DNA of 64,000 nt from Clostridia bacterium (GCA_017549105.1 JAFYVN010000011.1:186001-250000); one strand, 5' to 3'; shown: positions 15,623 to 24,511, counted from the first letter of the stretch. The notes: generated by a model from the sequence alone, not told the origin. Made by a program: numbers and translations.

Positions 15623-17516
15623 AAAAAATAAAATTAAACCAATAATCAATAACAGTAAAGATCATTGCAAGAAATTCTTTCAGACCGAGGTCTTTGAGAA
15701 GATTGTCAATTCCGTCGCTGATAATCAGTTTATCGAGCGGAGATTTTGCATCAGCGCTGATTATTTCGTCGCTTTCTTCAACGGGGTCGCCGTTATCAAG
15801 CATAAAATACTGCGTTCTGTAGCCGAGCGGAGTAACTGTTCCGTTTGTGAAACAGATTGTGAGCGAAACCGACTTTGCGCTGACATCGGGAATATCACCG
15901 CTTACGGGAATTTCAATGCTTTCGCCCGGTGCAAGCTCAACCGATGGGTCAATTCTGAACTCTATATCCGCTCCGTCGCAGTTGATTGCCGAAAGTTTAA
16001 CGGAATTCTGCCAGCTGCAGTTGGTAACAACGAGGGTATCTGTTTCAGCAAGAACACCCGGCTTACATCCCTTGAACTGAGCAAAAACAGATGACGAGGG
16101 ATTGGTTGTGTCTCTGAACTGAGGATAGTTCGGGTCGCTGTAAACATCGGTGATTCTGTCGGTGAAAAGAGTTATCATCATAAGACTGCGTGTGTAATAA
16201 TCCCAGTAGGTCATACCGTGGAAAAGACCGTTGACAAAGAAAGTGTTATCGGGGAGATACGCAGTTGATGCGTCAATAGTCATCGAGGGTGAAAGCTTGT
16301 ATTTTCCGCCGCAGTCGTTTTTCTGAACATAGCCGTCGGCAAATCTCTTGCCGTAAGGAGCACAGGTTGCGCCGGTTGAAGCGGCAGTTGTAATAATACC
16401 GTCGGAATCTTCGTTAAGACCCGAAACAATTCTGTTGCCCGTGCCGGAAATGATTGTGATGTTCATACCGTTTTCGATGCATTCGGTAAGCTTTTCGCCA
16501 ACTTTGGGAAGAATTTCATAGTGGAAACGGTCGCTCTTTTCAATCAGAGGAGCGCTTTCCTCATATTTAAGAGCAGTATTCTTTGCATATTCATATTTAT
16601 CGGCAGGAATGAAATCCCAGATGCTGCCCCAGTAACCGATTGTCGGGAAAACAACGGGAAAGAGTTCTTCAAGAATAAGGTCAACAAAGCCGAGCTGCTG
16701 AGCCTTTACAAGCCAGTTATAGTCTTCTTCGGTGCGGGTTCCGTGTTCAATAAAACGGATGAGGCATTCTTCGTCAAAATCAAAATCGTTAACAACCGCA
16801 TCGTATGCAATGCCTGCACCGCCGATTGCGGGAACGGTAAGAACAGCGTTGTCAACGTCGTTTTTCCAGCCGTAAAGGGTAAGATATGTTGCGGTAACCT
16901 GACCGCCGTGGCTGACTGCAAGAAGATTAACCTTCTCCTTGCCCGAATGCTTTTTAACATCCTGAATCAGTTCGTCGAGCATACCTGCGCAGACTTCCGA
17001 ACCCATTCTGAAATCGCAGGTGAAGTTATAGATATTTTCGTGGCCGATGTATTCCGCAAATTCTGCTGCCATATCCTGTTCCTGGCGGTGGTCACCATTG
17101 GGATGGGTAATCATAAGATTTGCGTTGTTGAGTTCTTCGGCGGTTGAAACGGTGCGTTCAATGGGATAAACGCTTGTGCCGTCGGGGTTGCAACGCATTT
17201 TTTCAAAAAGAGCGTTGATTTCTTCGCCGACAGTCTGACCGATATATTCGGCATTGCCGAGAGTCAATGCGCCTAGACCGATACCGAGATCAATGATTCT
17301 GTTCATAACGCGGTCAAGCACGTGATCCCAGTCAAGACCCCATACAACCTTATCTTCTACGGGGTCGTAGAGGGATGATGAACTGTAGCCGGGCACGATG
17401 ATGAGCGGATAATCGGAAATTTCGTTTTCGTCAAATTCAACCGAAGCCGAAAATGCAACGGCGCAAGTTGAGAAAACGAGCAGTAAAGAAAGCAGAAGGG
17501 AAATAATTTTTTTCAT
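15621..17516 (-). CDS. secreted alpha/beta-hydrolase (lipase/esterase-like)
   Basis: A 631-residue exported protein. Residues 1-24 are a signal peptide (MKKIISLLLSLLLVFSTCAVA). IIVPGYSSSSLY early in the mature part is the oxyanion-hole strand, NLLAVSHGGQ holds the nucleophilic serine in an A-x-S-x-G elbow instead of G-x-S-x-G, and further Asp/His candidates occur later. After the hydrolase domain (to about residue 470) comes a beta-rich segment with CF/FTNG motifs resembling an Ig-like domain, and a hydrophobic C-terminal end that may anchor it in the membrane. I moved the start 11 codons in, to the ATG preceding the signal peptide, with GGAAAGG 11 bases upstream. The substrate is not predictable. 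Confidence 0.7.
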   Translation of the reverse strand: MKKIISLLLSLLLVFSTCAVAFSASVEFDENEISDYPLIIVPGYSSSSLYDPVEDKVVWGLDWDHVLDRVMNRIIDLGIGLGALTLGNAEYIGQTVGEEINALFEKMRCNPDGTSVYPIERTVSTAEELNNANLMITHPNGDHRQEQDMAAEFAEYIGHENIYNFTCDFRMGSEVCAGMLDELIQDVKKHSGKEKVNLLAVSHGGQVTATYLTLYGWKNDVDNAVLTVPAIGGAGIAYDAVVNDFDFDEECLIRFIEHGTRTEEDYNWLVKAQQLGFVDLILEELFPVVFPTIGYWGSIWDFIPADKYEYAKNTALKYEESAPLIEKSDRFHYEILPKVGEKLTECIENGMNITIISGTGNRIVSGLNEDSDGIITTAASTGATCAPYGKRFADGYVQKNDCGGKYKLSPSMTIDASTAYLPDNTFFVNGLFHGMTYWDYYTRSLMMITLFTDRITDVYSDPNYPQFRDTTNPSSSVFAQFKGCKPGVLAETDTLVVTNCSWQNSVKLSAINCDGADIEFRIDPSVELAPGESIEIPVSGDIPDVSAKSVSLTICFTNGTVTPLGYRTQYFMLDNGDPVEESDEIISADAKSPLDKLIISDGIDNLLKDLGLKEFLAMIFTVIDYWFNFIF

Positions 17517-17610
17517 TTTTTCATCAGCCTTTCCTTTATTTATAAACAAATCATAACATATAATGTATAAAAATACAATAGAAGTGGTTTTTAATTTTAA
17601 ATTAAAAATA

Positions 17611-17640
17611 AAAAAATCGGGCAGTAATAAAAACTGCCCT
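17611..17640 (-). terminator. intrinsic terminator of the NUDIX-maf operon
   Basis: On the minus strand GGGCAGT (17639-17633) pairs with ACTGCCC (17625-17619), followed by GATTTTTTT. It lies 37 bp after the maf stop. Confidence 0.8.
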
Positions 17641-17676
17641 AAATATTAACATATAAAATCTTATTAAATTTTTAAA

Positions 17677-18234
17677 TCAAGGTTTTTCTTTTATTCTTCT
17701 TACAACCTCTGCAACCGGCAGACCGACGATATTGAAATAATCGCCCTCAATTTTTTCAACAAGGGTACATCCTCTGCCCTGGATGCCGTATGAACCTGCT
17801 TTATCCATCGGTTCGCCTGTGGCAACATAGTTTTTGATTTCTTCATCGGTCAGTTCATAGAATTTAACCTTGCTTGTGACCGCAAAATTATCAATTTTTT
17901 CTCCGCTTGCAATGCAGACGCCCGTGATAACCTCGTGTTCAATTCCCGAAAGCATACGTAGCATTCGGCAGGCATCGTCTTTGTCGGCAGGTTTGCCGAG
18001 AATTTTTCCGTTTGTAACAACAATTGTGTCTGCACCTATAACGGTGCAATCCTCAAAGTCCTTTGTAACAGCAAGGGCTTTTTTCTTTGCTGTCATTTTT
18101 GCAGCTTCAATGGGCAGAGTTCCGTCGGGTACGGTTTCGTCAACATCTTTAACAACAATGTCAAATTCAACTCCGGCAACCGTCAGAAGCTCTTTTCTGC
18201 GTGGAGAAGCCGATGCAAGAATTATTTTTTTCAT
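17677..18234 (-). CDS. maf: Maf-like nucleoside triphosphate pyrophosphatase
   Basis: The 185-residue protein begins KKIILASASPRRKELL, the Maf signature in which the SxSPRR loop binds the phosphates. It also shows DTIV, GKPxD and the late GSYGIQGRG segments. Maf proteins hydrolyse dTTP/UTP or modified pyrimidine nucleotides and, when overproduced, block septation in Bacillus. It is translationally coupled to the upstream NUDIX gene (4 bp overlap), so both form a nucleotide-housekeeping pair. GYGIQG-containing forms with the Arg in the active loop are usually dTTP/UTP-specific; that point is inference. Confidence 0.92.
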   Translation of the reverse strand: MKKIILASASPRRKELLTVAGVEFDIVVKDVDETVPDGTLPIEAAKMTAKKKALAVTKDFEDCTVIGADTIVVTNGKILGKPADKDDACRMLRMLSGIEHEVITGVCIASGEKIDNFAVTSKVKFYELTDEEIKNYVATGEPMDKAGSYGIQGRGCTLVEKIEGDYFNIVGLPVAEVVRRIKEKP

Positions 18235-18779
18235 CCGATAATACCTCTGCGTTTCATTTCGGCAACTCTCATAACGAGTGCCTGAGTTTTTCCGTCCTTG
18301 ATTTCGCCCGAAAGCACCATATCCACCGCTTTTTCAAGAGGAATTCTCTCAACCTCAAGATATTCGTCATCGTCAAGGTTCATATGGGTTTCGGTCAGTT
18401 TTTCGGCGGCATAAAGATAGATAATCTCTCCGCAGTAGCCGGGAGTGGGATAAAATTTGCCGAGTGTGTGATATTTTGCAGCAACGCAGCCCGTCTCTTC
18501 TTCAAGCTCACGCTTGCCCGCTTCAAAGGGGTCTTCGCCCTTTTCAAGCTTGCCAGCAGGAAGTTCAAGCACAACTTCCGAATAAGGATATCTGAACTGG
18601 CGCACAAACATCAGCTCATCTTTATCGGTCAGAGCCGCAACGCAGACTCCGCCGTTATGCTCAACAACCTCACGGATGCTGTGTTTTCCGTCGGGAAGCT
18701 CGGCAATATCACGGCGCACGTTGATAATCTTTCCGTTATAGATATAATTTTTTTCAGCGGTTTTTTCAAAAAGTTCCAT
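18231..18779 (-). CDS. NUDIX hydrolase, ADP-ribose pyrophosphatase-like
   Basis: The 182-residue enzyme carries the full NUDIX box GKLEKGEDPFEAGKRELEEE followed by TG. A gap-like segment VVEHNGGVCVAAL precedes it, and FYPTPGYCGEIIYLY follows; this order is characteristic of ADP-ribose pyrophosphatases (NudF type). It has no signal peptide. AGGAGT lies 6-7 bases before the ATG. It is divergent from the M14 peptidase gene and overlaps maf by 4 bp. Confidence 0.9.
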   Translation of the reverse strand: MELFEKTAEKNYIYNGKIINVRRDIAELPDGKHSIREVVEHNGGVCVAALTDKDELMFVRQFRYPYSEVVLELPAGKLEKGEDPFEAGKRELEEETGCVAAKYHTLGKFYPTPGYCGEIIYLYAAEKLTETHMNLDDDEYLEVERIPLEKAVDMVLSGEIKDGKTQALVMRVAEMKRRGIIG

Positions 18780-18842
18780 AATACTCCTCCGTGATTCTGA
18801 ATATAAATGGTATTAATAATTATAATGTATAGGGGATTTCAT

Positions 18843-19739
18843 ATGGATTATATCACAAAACCTTGCATAATGACAGCCGAAAACCAAAGAAAAATGATTT
18901 TTTCCTTAAAAAAAGCATATCCATGGCTCGGAGTTCATCTTATCGGCAGATCATTATGCCAAAGAGGAATTTACAGTCTTCGCATCGGCAGAAGTGAAAA
19001 TCCAATTCTGATTGCGGCAGGGTTTCACGGTCAGGAATGGATGACGAGCCTTCTTGCGTTAAGGTTTGCCGAAATTCTGCTCTGTTCAAAAGCAAACGGC
19101 ACGACCGTTTTCGGAATTGATACCTCTTGTATCCGCAGAGAAGTAATAATTATTCCGTGCGTTAATCCCGACGGAGTTCAGATTGCGATTAACGGAATCG
19201 ACGGTGCGTGGAAATATGCTCAAGATGTGGAAAAAATTATGCATTCATCAACCGAAAAATGGAACGCAAACGCTCACGGAGTGGATATCAACCATAATTT
19301 TGATGCGGGTTGGTGTAAGCTTCGGAATATGGAGATTGAGTCGGGGATTGTTGCGCCTTCACCGAGAAGATACGGCGGATATATGCCCGAAAGCGAGCCT
19401 GAAACGGCATCTCTTGTCAGCCTCACAAAGCTTCGCAAACCTCGGATGGCAATTGCGCTTCACAGCCAGGGTGAGGAGATTTATTGGGAATACGGTGAAA
19501 ATAGACCGCCCGAAAGCGAGCGGATTGCACGTATTCTTTCAGCGGCAAGCGGATATACGCTTGTTGAAAACAGCGGACTTGCATCGTATGGCGGATATAA
19601 GGACTGGTTTATAGAATATTTCAATAAACCCGCATTCACCGTTGAAATCGGTAAGGGCGAAAATCCTCTTCCCCTCACGGATTTTGAAAAAATTCTGGAT
19701 GACACAATTCCTATGCTGACATTGGCGACGGTAATTTGA
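18843..19739 (+). CDS. M14 family zinc carboxypeptidase
   Basis: The 298-residue protein has FHGQEW (H62, E65) and, about 140 residues on, ALHSQGE (H207), the three zinc ligands of M14 enzymes. VEIGKG contains the catalytic glutamate at about E268. VDINHNFDAGW provides the substrate-binding Asn-Arg-like segment. This architecture resembles gamma-D-glutamyl-diaminopimelate peptidases that cut peptidoglycan stem peptides, which is likely but not shown. There is no signal peptide, so it would act in the cytoplasm or a forespore. The start was set at ATG 18843, with AGGGGA 6 bases upstream, instead of a 12-codon-longer version. Confidence 0.8.
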   Translation: MDYITKPCIMTAENQRKMIFSLKKAYPWLGVHLIGRSLCQRGIYSLRIGRSENPILIAAGFHGQEWMTSLLALRFAEILLCSKANGTTVFGIDTSCIRREVIIIPCVNPDGVQIAINGIDGAWKYAQDVEKIMHSSTEKWNANAHGVDINHNFDAGWCKLRNMEIESGIVAPSPRRYGGYMPESEPETASLVSLTKLRKPRMAIALHSQGEEIYWEYGENRPPESERIARILSAASGYTLVENSGLASYGGYKDWFIEYFNKPAFTVEIGKGENPLPLTDFEKILDDTIPMLTLATVI

Positions 19740-19740
19740 G

Positions 19741-19812
19741 TGCAGAGTTTTTAAATGCAGAATGCAAAGTGCAAAGTGTAAAATTCAGAATGAAAGGGAG
19801 CTTCGCTCCGGT
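19741..19812. repeat. heptad-type repeat (TGCAAAG flavour)
   Basis: Units such as TGCAGAA, TGCAAAG, TGCAAAG lead to GGGAGCTTCGCTCCG, the family core. It starts right after the M14 peptidase stop codon. Confidence 0.6.
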
Positions 19813-19836
19813 TAATGTATTGCAACGCAAAAACTG

Positions 19837-19965
19837 AATCAATCCTCAGTCACTCTGTGACAGCTCCTTTTCAAAGGAGCCGATGCATCATCAATGCTTC
19901 AGTTACCATTAGCCTCCTTGGAGAAGGAGGTGGCATTTTCGTAAGAAAATGACGGAGGATTGATT
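19837..19965. repeat. intergenic palindromic element with AATCAATCCTC inverted ends
   Basis: The ends AATCAATCCTC (19837-19847) and GAGGATTGATT (19955-19965) are perfect inverted repeats. Internally CAGTCACTCTGTGACAG, CTCCTTTTCAAAGGAG and CTCCTTGGAGAAGGAG form hairpins. It is a relative of the 11045-11147 element. No ORF is supported. The rest of 19740-20063 holds only the heptad repeat and the por terminator. Confidence 0.7.
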
Positions 19966-20009
19966 TTTGGTAGAGTTTTAATATTTTTTCAGCGTTATAT
20001 TTATTATCT

Positions 20010-20047
20010 AAAAAAGGAGCTGCCTCACTTTTCAGTGAAACAGCTCC
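20010..20047 (-). terminator. intrinsic terminator of the PFOR gene
   Basis: On the minus strand GGAGCTG (20047-20041) pairs with CAGCTCC (20022-20016), with an inner TTTCACTG/AGTGA extension, followed by a T-run. It lies about 20 bp after the gene's stop. Confidence 0.85.
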
Positions 20048-20063
20048 GATTTTATTTTAAGAA

Positions 20064-23000
20064 TTAGTCAGCCTTGGGAGCATAGAGGTCCTTAAGACGA
20101 AGGAGATGCTCATATCTCTCGCCTGCTGTCTTCTCTGCAAGAGCGAAGAGTTCTTCAGCTCTTTCGGGGAATGAGCGGGTAAGTGATGAGTAGCGAGCTT
20201 CGTTGAGAAGGAATTCTCTGTAGCTGCCTGTTGCGGGCTTGCTGTCGATGGTGAAGGGATTCTTGCCTTCAGCCTTGAGAGCGGGATTGTAACGGAACAT
20301 GTTCCAGTAGCCGCAGTCAACAGCCTTCTTCATTTCGTTCTGGCAGTTAATCATACCGCCCTTGATTGAGTGCATTTCGCAAGGTGCGTAAGCGATGATG
20401 ATTGAGGGACCGTTGTAAGCTTCTGCTTCTGCGATAGCCTTGATGGTCTGGTTAGCATCAGCGCCCATAGCAATCTGAGCAACGTAAACGTAGCCGTAGC
20501 TCATTGCGATTTCAGCGAGTGACTTCTTAGCGATGCCCTTACCTGCTGCTGCAAACTGTGCAACCTGGCCGATGTTGGAAGCCTTTGAAGCCTGACCGCC
20601 GGTGTTGGAGTAAACTTCGGTATCGAATACCATGATGTTTACATCTTCGCCTGCTGCAAGAACGTGGTCAACGCCGCCGAAGCCGATATCGTATGCCCAA
20701 CCGTCGCCGCCGAAGATCCATACGGACTTCTTAGCAAGATATTCCTTGCTTGCGAGGATTTCCTTGCAAGTTGCGCAATCGCAACCTTCAAGAGCTGCAA
20801 CAAGAGCTTCTGTTGCTGCGCCGTTCTTTGCGCCGTCGTTAACTGTTTCAAGGTAAGCTGCTGCAGCTGCCTTGATTTCTTCTGTAGCGCATTCTGCTGC
20901 TGCAACTGCTTCTACCTTTGAGATGAGGCTGTTGCGGATAGCATTCTGGCCAAGGAACATACCGAAGCCGTGCTCTGCGTTATCTTCGAAGAGTGAGTTA
21001 GCCCAAGCGGGACCGAAGCCCTTCTTGTTAACTGTGTAGGGTGATGTTGCTGCGGGACCGCCCCAGATTGATGAACAGCCTGTAGCATTTGAGATGTACA
21101 TTCTGTCGCCGAACATCTGAGTGATAAGGCGAGCGTAAGCTGTTTCAGCACAACCTGCGCATGAGCCTGAGAACTCGAGAAGAGGAGTCTTGTACTGGCT
21201 GCCGATAACGGTGTTATCTGCAAGGTCAGCCTTAACTGTTACGTTTTCAACCATGTAGTCGAATACGGGCTGCATAGCATCCTGGCTCTCTCTTGAAACC
21301 ATCTTGAGTGAGTTTGTGGGACATACGCCTACGCAAACGCCGCAACCCATACAATCGAGGGGTGAAACAGCGAGGCTGTACTTATATGAATCCTTGCCCT
21401 TACCCTTCTTGTCAACGATGATTGCGTTGGCAGGAGCGGCTGCAGCTTCTTCAGCTGTGAGAGCATAGGGTCTGATTGTTGCGTGGGGACATACATATGA
21501 ACACTTGTTACACTGAGCACAGGTTGCGCCGTCCCAAGCGGGAACGAGAACTGCAACGCCTCTCTTTTCGTAAGCTGAAGCGCCCTGCTCGAATGTACCG
21601 TCAGCGTGATCCATAAATGCTGAAACGGGAAGTGAATCACCGTTCATAAGTGCAACGGGCTTCATGATGCCGTCAACCATCTTAACGAGCTTCTCTGCAC
21701 CCTTTGATGCTTCGGGAGCTGCGTCGTCAGCTGCGTCTGCCCATTCTGCGGGAACGTTGATCTTAACGTAAGCTGATGCACCTGCATCGATAGCCTTTTC
21801 GTTCATCTCAACGATTTCCTTACCCTTCTTCATGAACTTCTGAGCCTTTTCTTTCATGTAGCCGATTGCTTCCTCAGCGGGAAGAACCTTTGAAAGTGAG
21901 AAGAAAGCTGACTGAAGAACGGTGTTTGTTCTCTTGCCGAGACCTATCTGAGCTGCAAGGTCGATAGCGTTAACGGTGTAAAGCTGAATGTTGTTCTTAG
22001 CAATGTATCTCTTTGCTTCTGCGGGAAGCTTTTCAGCAAGCTCTGCTTCATCCCACTGGCAGTTGATGAGGTAAACACCGCCGGGCTTAACGTCGTTAAC
22101 CATCTTGTAACCCTTTTCAACATATGAGGGGTTGTGGCAAGCAACGAAGTCTGCCTTGTTGATGTAGTAGGGGGACTTGATGGGCTTGTCGCCGAAACGG
22201 AGGTGAGAAATTGTGATACCGCCGGTCTTCTTTGAGTCATACTGGAAGTAAGCCTGAACGTACTTGTCTGTATGGTCGCCGATGATCTTGATTGAGTCTT
22301 TGTTAGCACCAACAGTACCGTCGCCGCCGAGACCCCAGAACTTGCACTCGATTGTGCCTTCTGCTGCGGTGTTGGGAGCTTCCTTCTCAGCAAGTGAGAG
22401 GTTTGTAACGTCGTCGTTGATACCCATTGTGAACTGAGCCTTGGGAGCGTCCTTTGCAAGCTCGTCGTATACTGCGAAGATGCTTGAGGGAGGAGTATCC
22501 TTTGAGCCGAGGCCGTAACGGCCGCCGATTACCTGAGCGCCTGTTCTGCCTGTTGCAGCAAGAGCAGCAACAACGTCAAGGAAGAGGGGCTCGCCGAGTG
22601 AACCGGGTTCCTTTGTTCTGTCGAGAACAGCAATCTTCTTTGCTGTTGCGGGGATAGCTTCAACAAGCTTCTCTGCTGAGAAGGGTCTGTAAAGACGAAC
22701 CTTAACAAGACCAACCTTCTCACCCTTAGCGGTAAGATAATCGATAACTTCTTCTGCTACGTCGCAGATTGAACCCATAGCGATGATAACTCTCTCTGCA
22801 TCGGGAGCGCCGTAGTAGTTGAAGAGCTTGTAGTCTGTGCCGAGCTTTGCATTTACCTTATCCATGTACTCTTCAACGATAGCGGGAAGAGCATCATAGT
22901 AAGCGTTGCAAGCTTCTCTGTGCTGGAAGAAGATGTCGCCGTTTTCGTGTGAACCGCGCATAACGGGTCTCTCGGGGTTGAGAGCTCTCTTGCGGAATGC

Positions 23001-23603
23001 TTCAACAGCATCCATGTCGCACATTTCTTTGAGGTCTTCGAAATCCCATACAGCAATCTTCTGGAGTTCGTGTGAAGTACGGAAACCGTCGAAGAAGTTG
23101 ATGAAGGGAACTCTGCCCTTGATTGATGCAAGGTGTGCAACAGCACCGAGGTCCATAACTTCCTGTGTATTTGTTTCAGCGAGCATAGCGAAACCTGTCT
23201 GACGGCAGGCATAAACGTCTGAATGGTCGCCGAAAATGTTAAGAGCGTGTGAAGCAACGCAGCGTGCTGAAACGTGGAAAACGCTGGGAAGAAGCTCACC
23301 TGCGATTTTGTACATATTGGGGATCATAAGAAGAAGACCCTGTGATGCAGTGTAAGTTGTGGTGAGAGCACCTGCTGCGAGTGAACCGTGAACGGTACCT
23401 GCTGCACCTGCTTCTGACTGCATTTCAGCAACCTTAACGGTTGTGCCGAAGATGTTCTTCATACCCTGTGCTGACCACTGGTCAACATAGTCTGCCATGG
23501 GGCTTGACGGAGTGATGGGGTAAATGCCAGCAACTTCAGTGAAGGCATATGACACCCATGCAGCGGCGTTGTTACCGTCCATGGTCTTCATTTTTCTTGC
23601 CAT
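20064..23603 (-). CDS. nifJ: pyruvate:ferredoxin (flavodoxin) oxidoreductase
   Basis: A single-chain PFOR of 1179 residues, the typical length. It converts pyruvate and CoA to acetyl-CoA, CO2 and reduced ferredoxin, the central step of clostridial fermentation. Domain order: pyruvate/TPP domain starting MARKMKTMDGNNAAAWVSYA, core domain, a two-[4Fe-4S] ferredoxin domain with CAQCNKCSYVCPHA and CMGCGVCVGVCP, then the TPP-binding domain with CAGCAETAYARL, TGCSSIWGG and GGDGWAYDIG. A strong AGGAGG ribosome site precedes the ATG, and codon use is more C-rich than in neighbours, as expected of an abundant protein. It is monocistronic, ending in its own terminator. Confidence 0.97.
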   Translation of the reverse strand: MARKMKTMDGNNAAAWVSYAFTEVAGIYPITPSSPMADYVDQWSAQGMKNIFGTTVKVAEMQSEAGAAGTVHGSLAAGALTTTYTASQGLLLMIPNMYKIAGELLPSVFHVSARCVASHALNIFGDHSDVYACRQTGFAMLAETNTQEVMDLGAVAHLASIKGRVPFINFFDGFRTSHELQKIAVWDFEDLKEMCDMDAVEAFRKRALNPERPVMRGSHENGDIFFQHREACNAYYDALPAIVEEYMDKVNAKLGTDYKLFNYYGAPDAERVIIAMGSICDVAEEVIDYLTAKGEKVGLVKVRLYRPFSAEKLVEAIPATAKKIAVLDRTKEPGSLGEPLFLDVVAALAATGRTGAQVIGGRYGLGSKDTPPSSIFAVYDELAKDAPKAQFTMGINDDVTNLSLAEKEAPNTAAEGTIECKFWGLGGDGTVGANKDSIKIIGDHTDKYVQAYFQYDSKKTGGITISHLRFGDKPIKSPYYINKADFVACHNPSYVEKGYKMVNDVKPGGVYLINCQWDEAELAEKLPAEAKRYIAKNNIQLYTVNAIDLAAQIGLGKRTNTVLQSAFFSLSKVLPAEEAIGYMKEKAQKFMKKGKEIVEMNEKAIDAGASAYVKINVPAEWADAADDAAPEASKGAEKLVKMVDGIMKPVALMNGDSLPVSAFMDHADGTFEQGASAYEKRGVAVLVPAWDGATCAQCNKCSYVCPHATIRPYALTAEEAAAAPANAIIVDKKGKGKDSYKYSLAVSPLDCMGCGVCVGVCPTNSLKMVSRESQDAMQPVFDYMVENVTVKADLADNTVIGSQYKTPLLEFSGSCAGCAETAYARLITQMFGDRMYISNATGCSSIWGGPAATSPYTVNKKGFGPAWANSLFEDNAEHGFGMFLGQNAIRNSLISKVEAVAAAECATEEIKAAAAAYLETVNDGAKNGAATEALVAALEGCDCATCKEILASKEYLAKKSVWIFGGDGWAYDIGFGGVDHVLAAGEDVNIMVFDTEVYSNTGGQASKASNIGQVAQFAAAGKGIAKKSLAEIAMSYGYVYVAQIAMGADANQTIKAIAEAEAYNGPSIIIAYAPCEMHSIKGGMINCQNEMKKAVDCGYWNMFRYNPALKAEGKNPFTIDSKPATGSYREFLLNEARYSSLTRSFPERAEELFALAEKTAGERYEHLLRLKDLYAPKAD

Positions 23604-23756
23604 AGTCTTTTTCCTCCTAAAAGTTTTTAAACTATTATTAGTGAGTTTGATTTTACACCACTGATTATACTATCACTTTTCGTTCGGTTTGTAAAGACTT
23701 TAATTATTCCAAATTATATAATATTTTTAAAATTTATTTGTATAAACCTTTCAATA

Positions 23757-23835
23757 AATGCATAATGCAGAGTGCAGAATGAAGGGTTGCTTCGCTCCGA
23801 ATGTATATTGCTCCGCAAAAACTGTTTTTTCGGTA
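23757..23835. repeat. heptad-type repeat (TGCAGAG flavour) upstream of PFOR
   Basis: GCATAATGCAGAGTGCAGAA leads to GGGTTGCTTCGCTCCG and TGCTCCGCAAAAACTG, the same core and tail found at 19800-19835 and 35530-35560. It lies in the 292 bp gap 23604-23895; the half nearer PFOR is AT-rich and probably holds its promoter (a TATAAT on the minus strand near 23668), but I cannot place a convincing -35. Confidence 0.55.
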
Positions 23836-23895
23836 CGGGGGACGTCTGTTATTTGAAGATGAAAAACCGCCGAAGATTAATCCTCGGCGGTAACT

Positions 23896-24096
23896 TTAAT
23901 CTTCAACATATTCCGCAATGTCTTCAAGCCTGCAATTGAGAACTGAACACAGTTTGTTCAAGGTTTTGGTTTCGATATTTTCGTTTGACCTGAGTCTGCG
24001 GATTGTCTTGCTGTCTATTCCGCTTTTTTCTCTGAGAGCGTATGTGGAAATACCTTTTTTCTCCATTTCAATCCAAAGCTTGTCGAAAATAATCAT
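23896..24096 (-). CDS. small XRE-type helix-turn-helix regulator A
   Basis: The 66-residue protein is a single HTH domain: LWIEMEKKGISTYALREKSG then IDSKTIRRLRSNE is helix-turn-helix with recognition helix KTIRRLR, and LNKLCSVLNCRLEDIAEYVED ends it as in Cro/C1 relatives that sit with toxin-antitoxin or prophage genes. GGGGG lies upstream of the ATG. It is divergent from a second small HTH gene across an 87-96 bp control region with repeated operator-like motifs. Confidence 0.82.
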   Translation of the reverse strand: MIIFDKLWIEMEKKGISTYALREKSGIDSKTIRRLRSNENIETKTLNKLCSVLNCRLEDIAEYVED

Positions 24097-24112
24097 TTTT
24101 TTGCCCCCTTTA

Positions 24113-24141
24113 TTGACTTAAAATATTATGGGGGTTATAAT
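24113..24141 (+). promoter_or_regulatory. promoter of the right-hand XRE regulator
   Basis: TTGACT (24113-24118), a 17 bp spacer and TATAAT (24136-24141). The -10 lies inside an operator-like motif, GGGGGTTATAATC. Confidence 0.7.
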
Positions 24142-24153
24142 CTTGATTATTAA
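24125..24153 (-). promoter_or_regulatory. promoter of the left-hand XRE regulator
   Basis: Reading leftward, TTAATA (24153-24148), a 17 bp spacer and CATAAT (24130-24125). It overlaps the rightward promoter, so the two genes should interfere or be co-repressed. Confidence 0.45.
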
Positions 24154-24168
24154 GGGGATATAATCCCC
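24130..24168. promoter_or_regulatory. operator-like repeats between the divergent XRE genes
   Basis: GGGGATATAATCCCC (24154-24168) is an inverted repeat with GGGGAT/ATCCCC arms. GGGGGTTATAATC (24130-24142) is a related partial copy. Both overlap or adjoin the -10 regions of the divergent promoters, the expected layout for repressor binding by one or both HTH proteins. Confidence 0.6.
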
Positions 24169-24192
24169 ATATATGAAAAAGGAATGATTAAA

Positions 24193-24399
24193 ATGATTAC
24201 CAACAGGTTGCAGGAATTACGTGATAACAAAGGGCTTACCCAAAAATTGGTGTGTAAGGAGCTTAAAAAATACGGGGTTTATATTGACCGTACAACATAT
24301 TCAAAATATGAAACGGGCAGTCATAATATTCCGTGCGATATTTTGATTAAACTTGCGGATTTTTACGGAACAACCTGTGATTATATATTGGGTCGGTGA
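24193..24399 (+). CDS. small XRE-type helix-turn-helix regulator B
   Basis: A 68-residue HTH protein: ITNRLQELRDNKGLTQKLVC then VYIDRTTYSKYETGSHNIPC is a standard XRE domain with the YSKYETG turn. DILIKLADFYGTTCDYILGR is the usual C-terminal helix and LLGR-type ending. The start was taken at ATG 24193, since AAAAAGGA lies 9-10 bases upstream; the ATG at 24184 is too close. It is divergent from regulator A across a shared control region. There is no effector domain, so it is probably an autorepressor. Confidence 0.85.
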   Translation: MITNRLQELRDNKGLTQKLVCKELKKYGVYIDRTTYSKYETGSHNIPCDILIKLADFYGTTCDYILGR

Positions 24400-24451
24400 A
24401 TTATCAGTTTTTTAAGGAACATCGCCCCCTGCAGGAATATCTGTTTTCAGG

Positions 24452-24480
24452 TTGACATTTTTTCTTTTTAGTGGTAATCT
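24452..24480 (+). promoter_or_regulatory. promoter of the first metallophosphoesterase gene
   Basis: TTGACA (24452-24457), a 17 bp T-rich spacer and TAATCT (24475-24480), located 32 bp before the ATG at 24512. Confidence 0.6.
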
Positions 24481-24511
24481 TTAATATATATTTTTTATTG
24501 GAGGCATAGTT

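Noticed and set aside
16521..17147. A 208-residue ORF on the + strand opposite the secreted hydrolase gene
   Set aside because: It is the antisense shadow of the hydrolase reading frame (15621-17516), with no ribosome site and a Cys/Val-rich, non-family sequence.
17318..17334. CACGTG in the hydrolase gene as a further parS
   Set aside because: Only the central six bases agree; the flanks lack TGTTC/GAACA.
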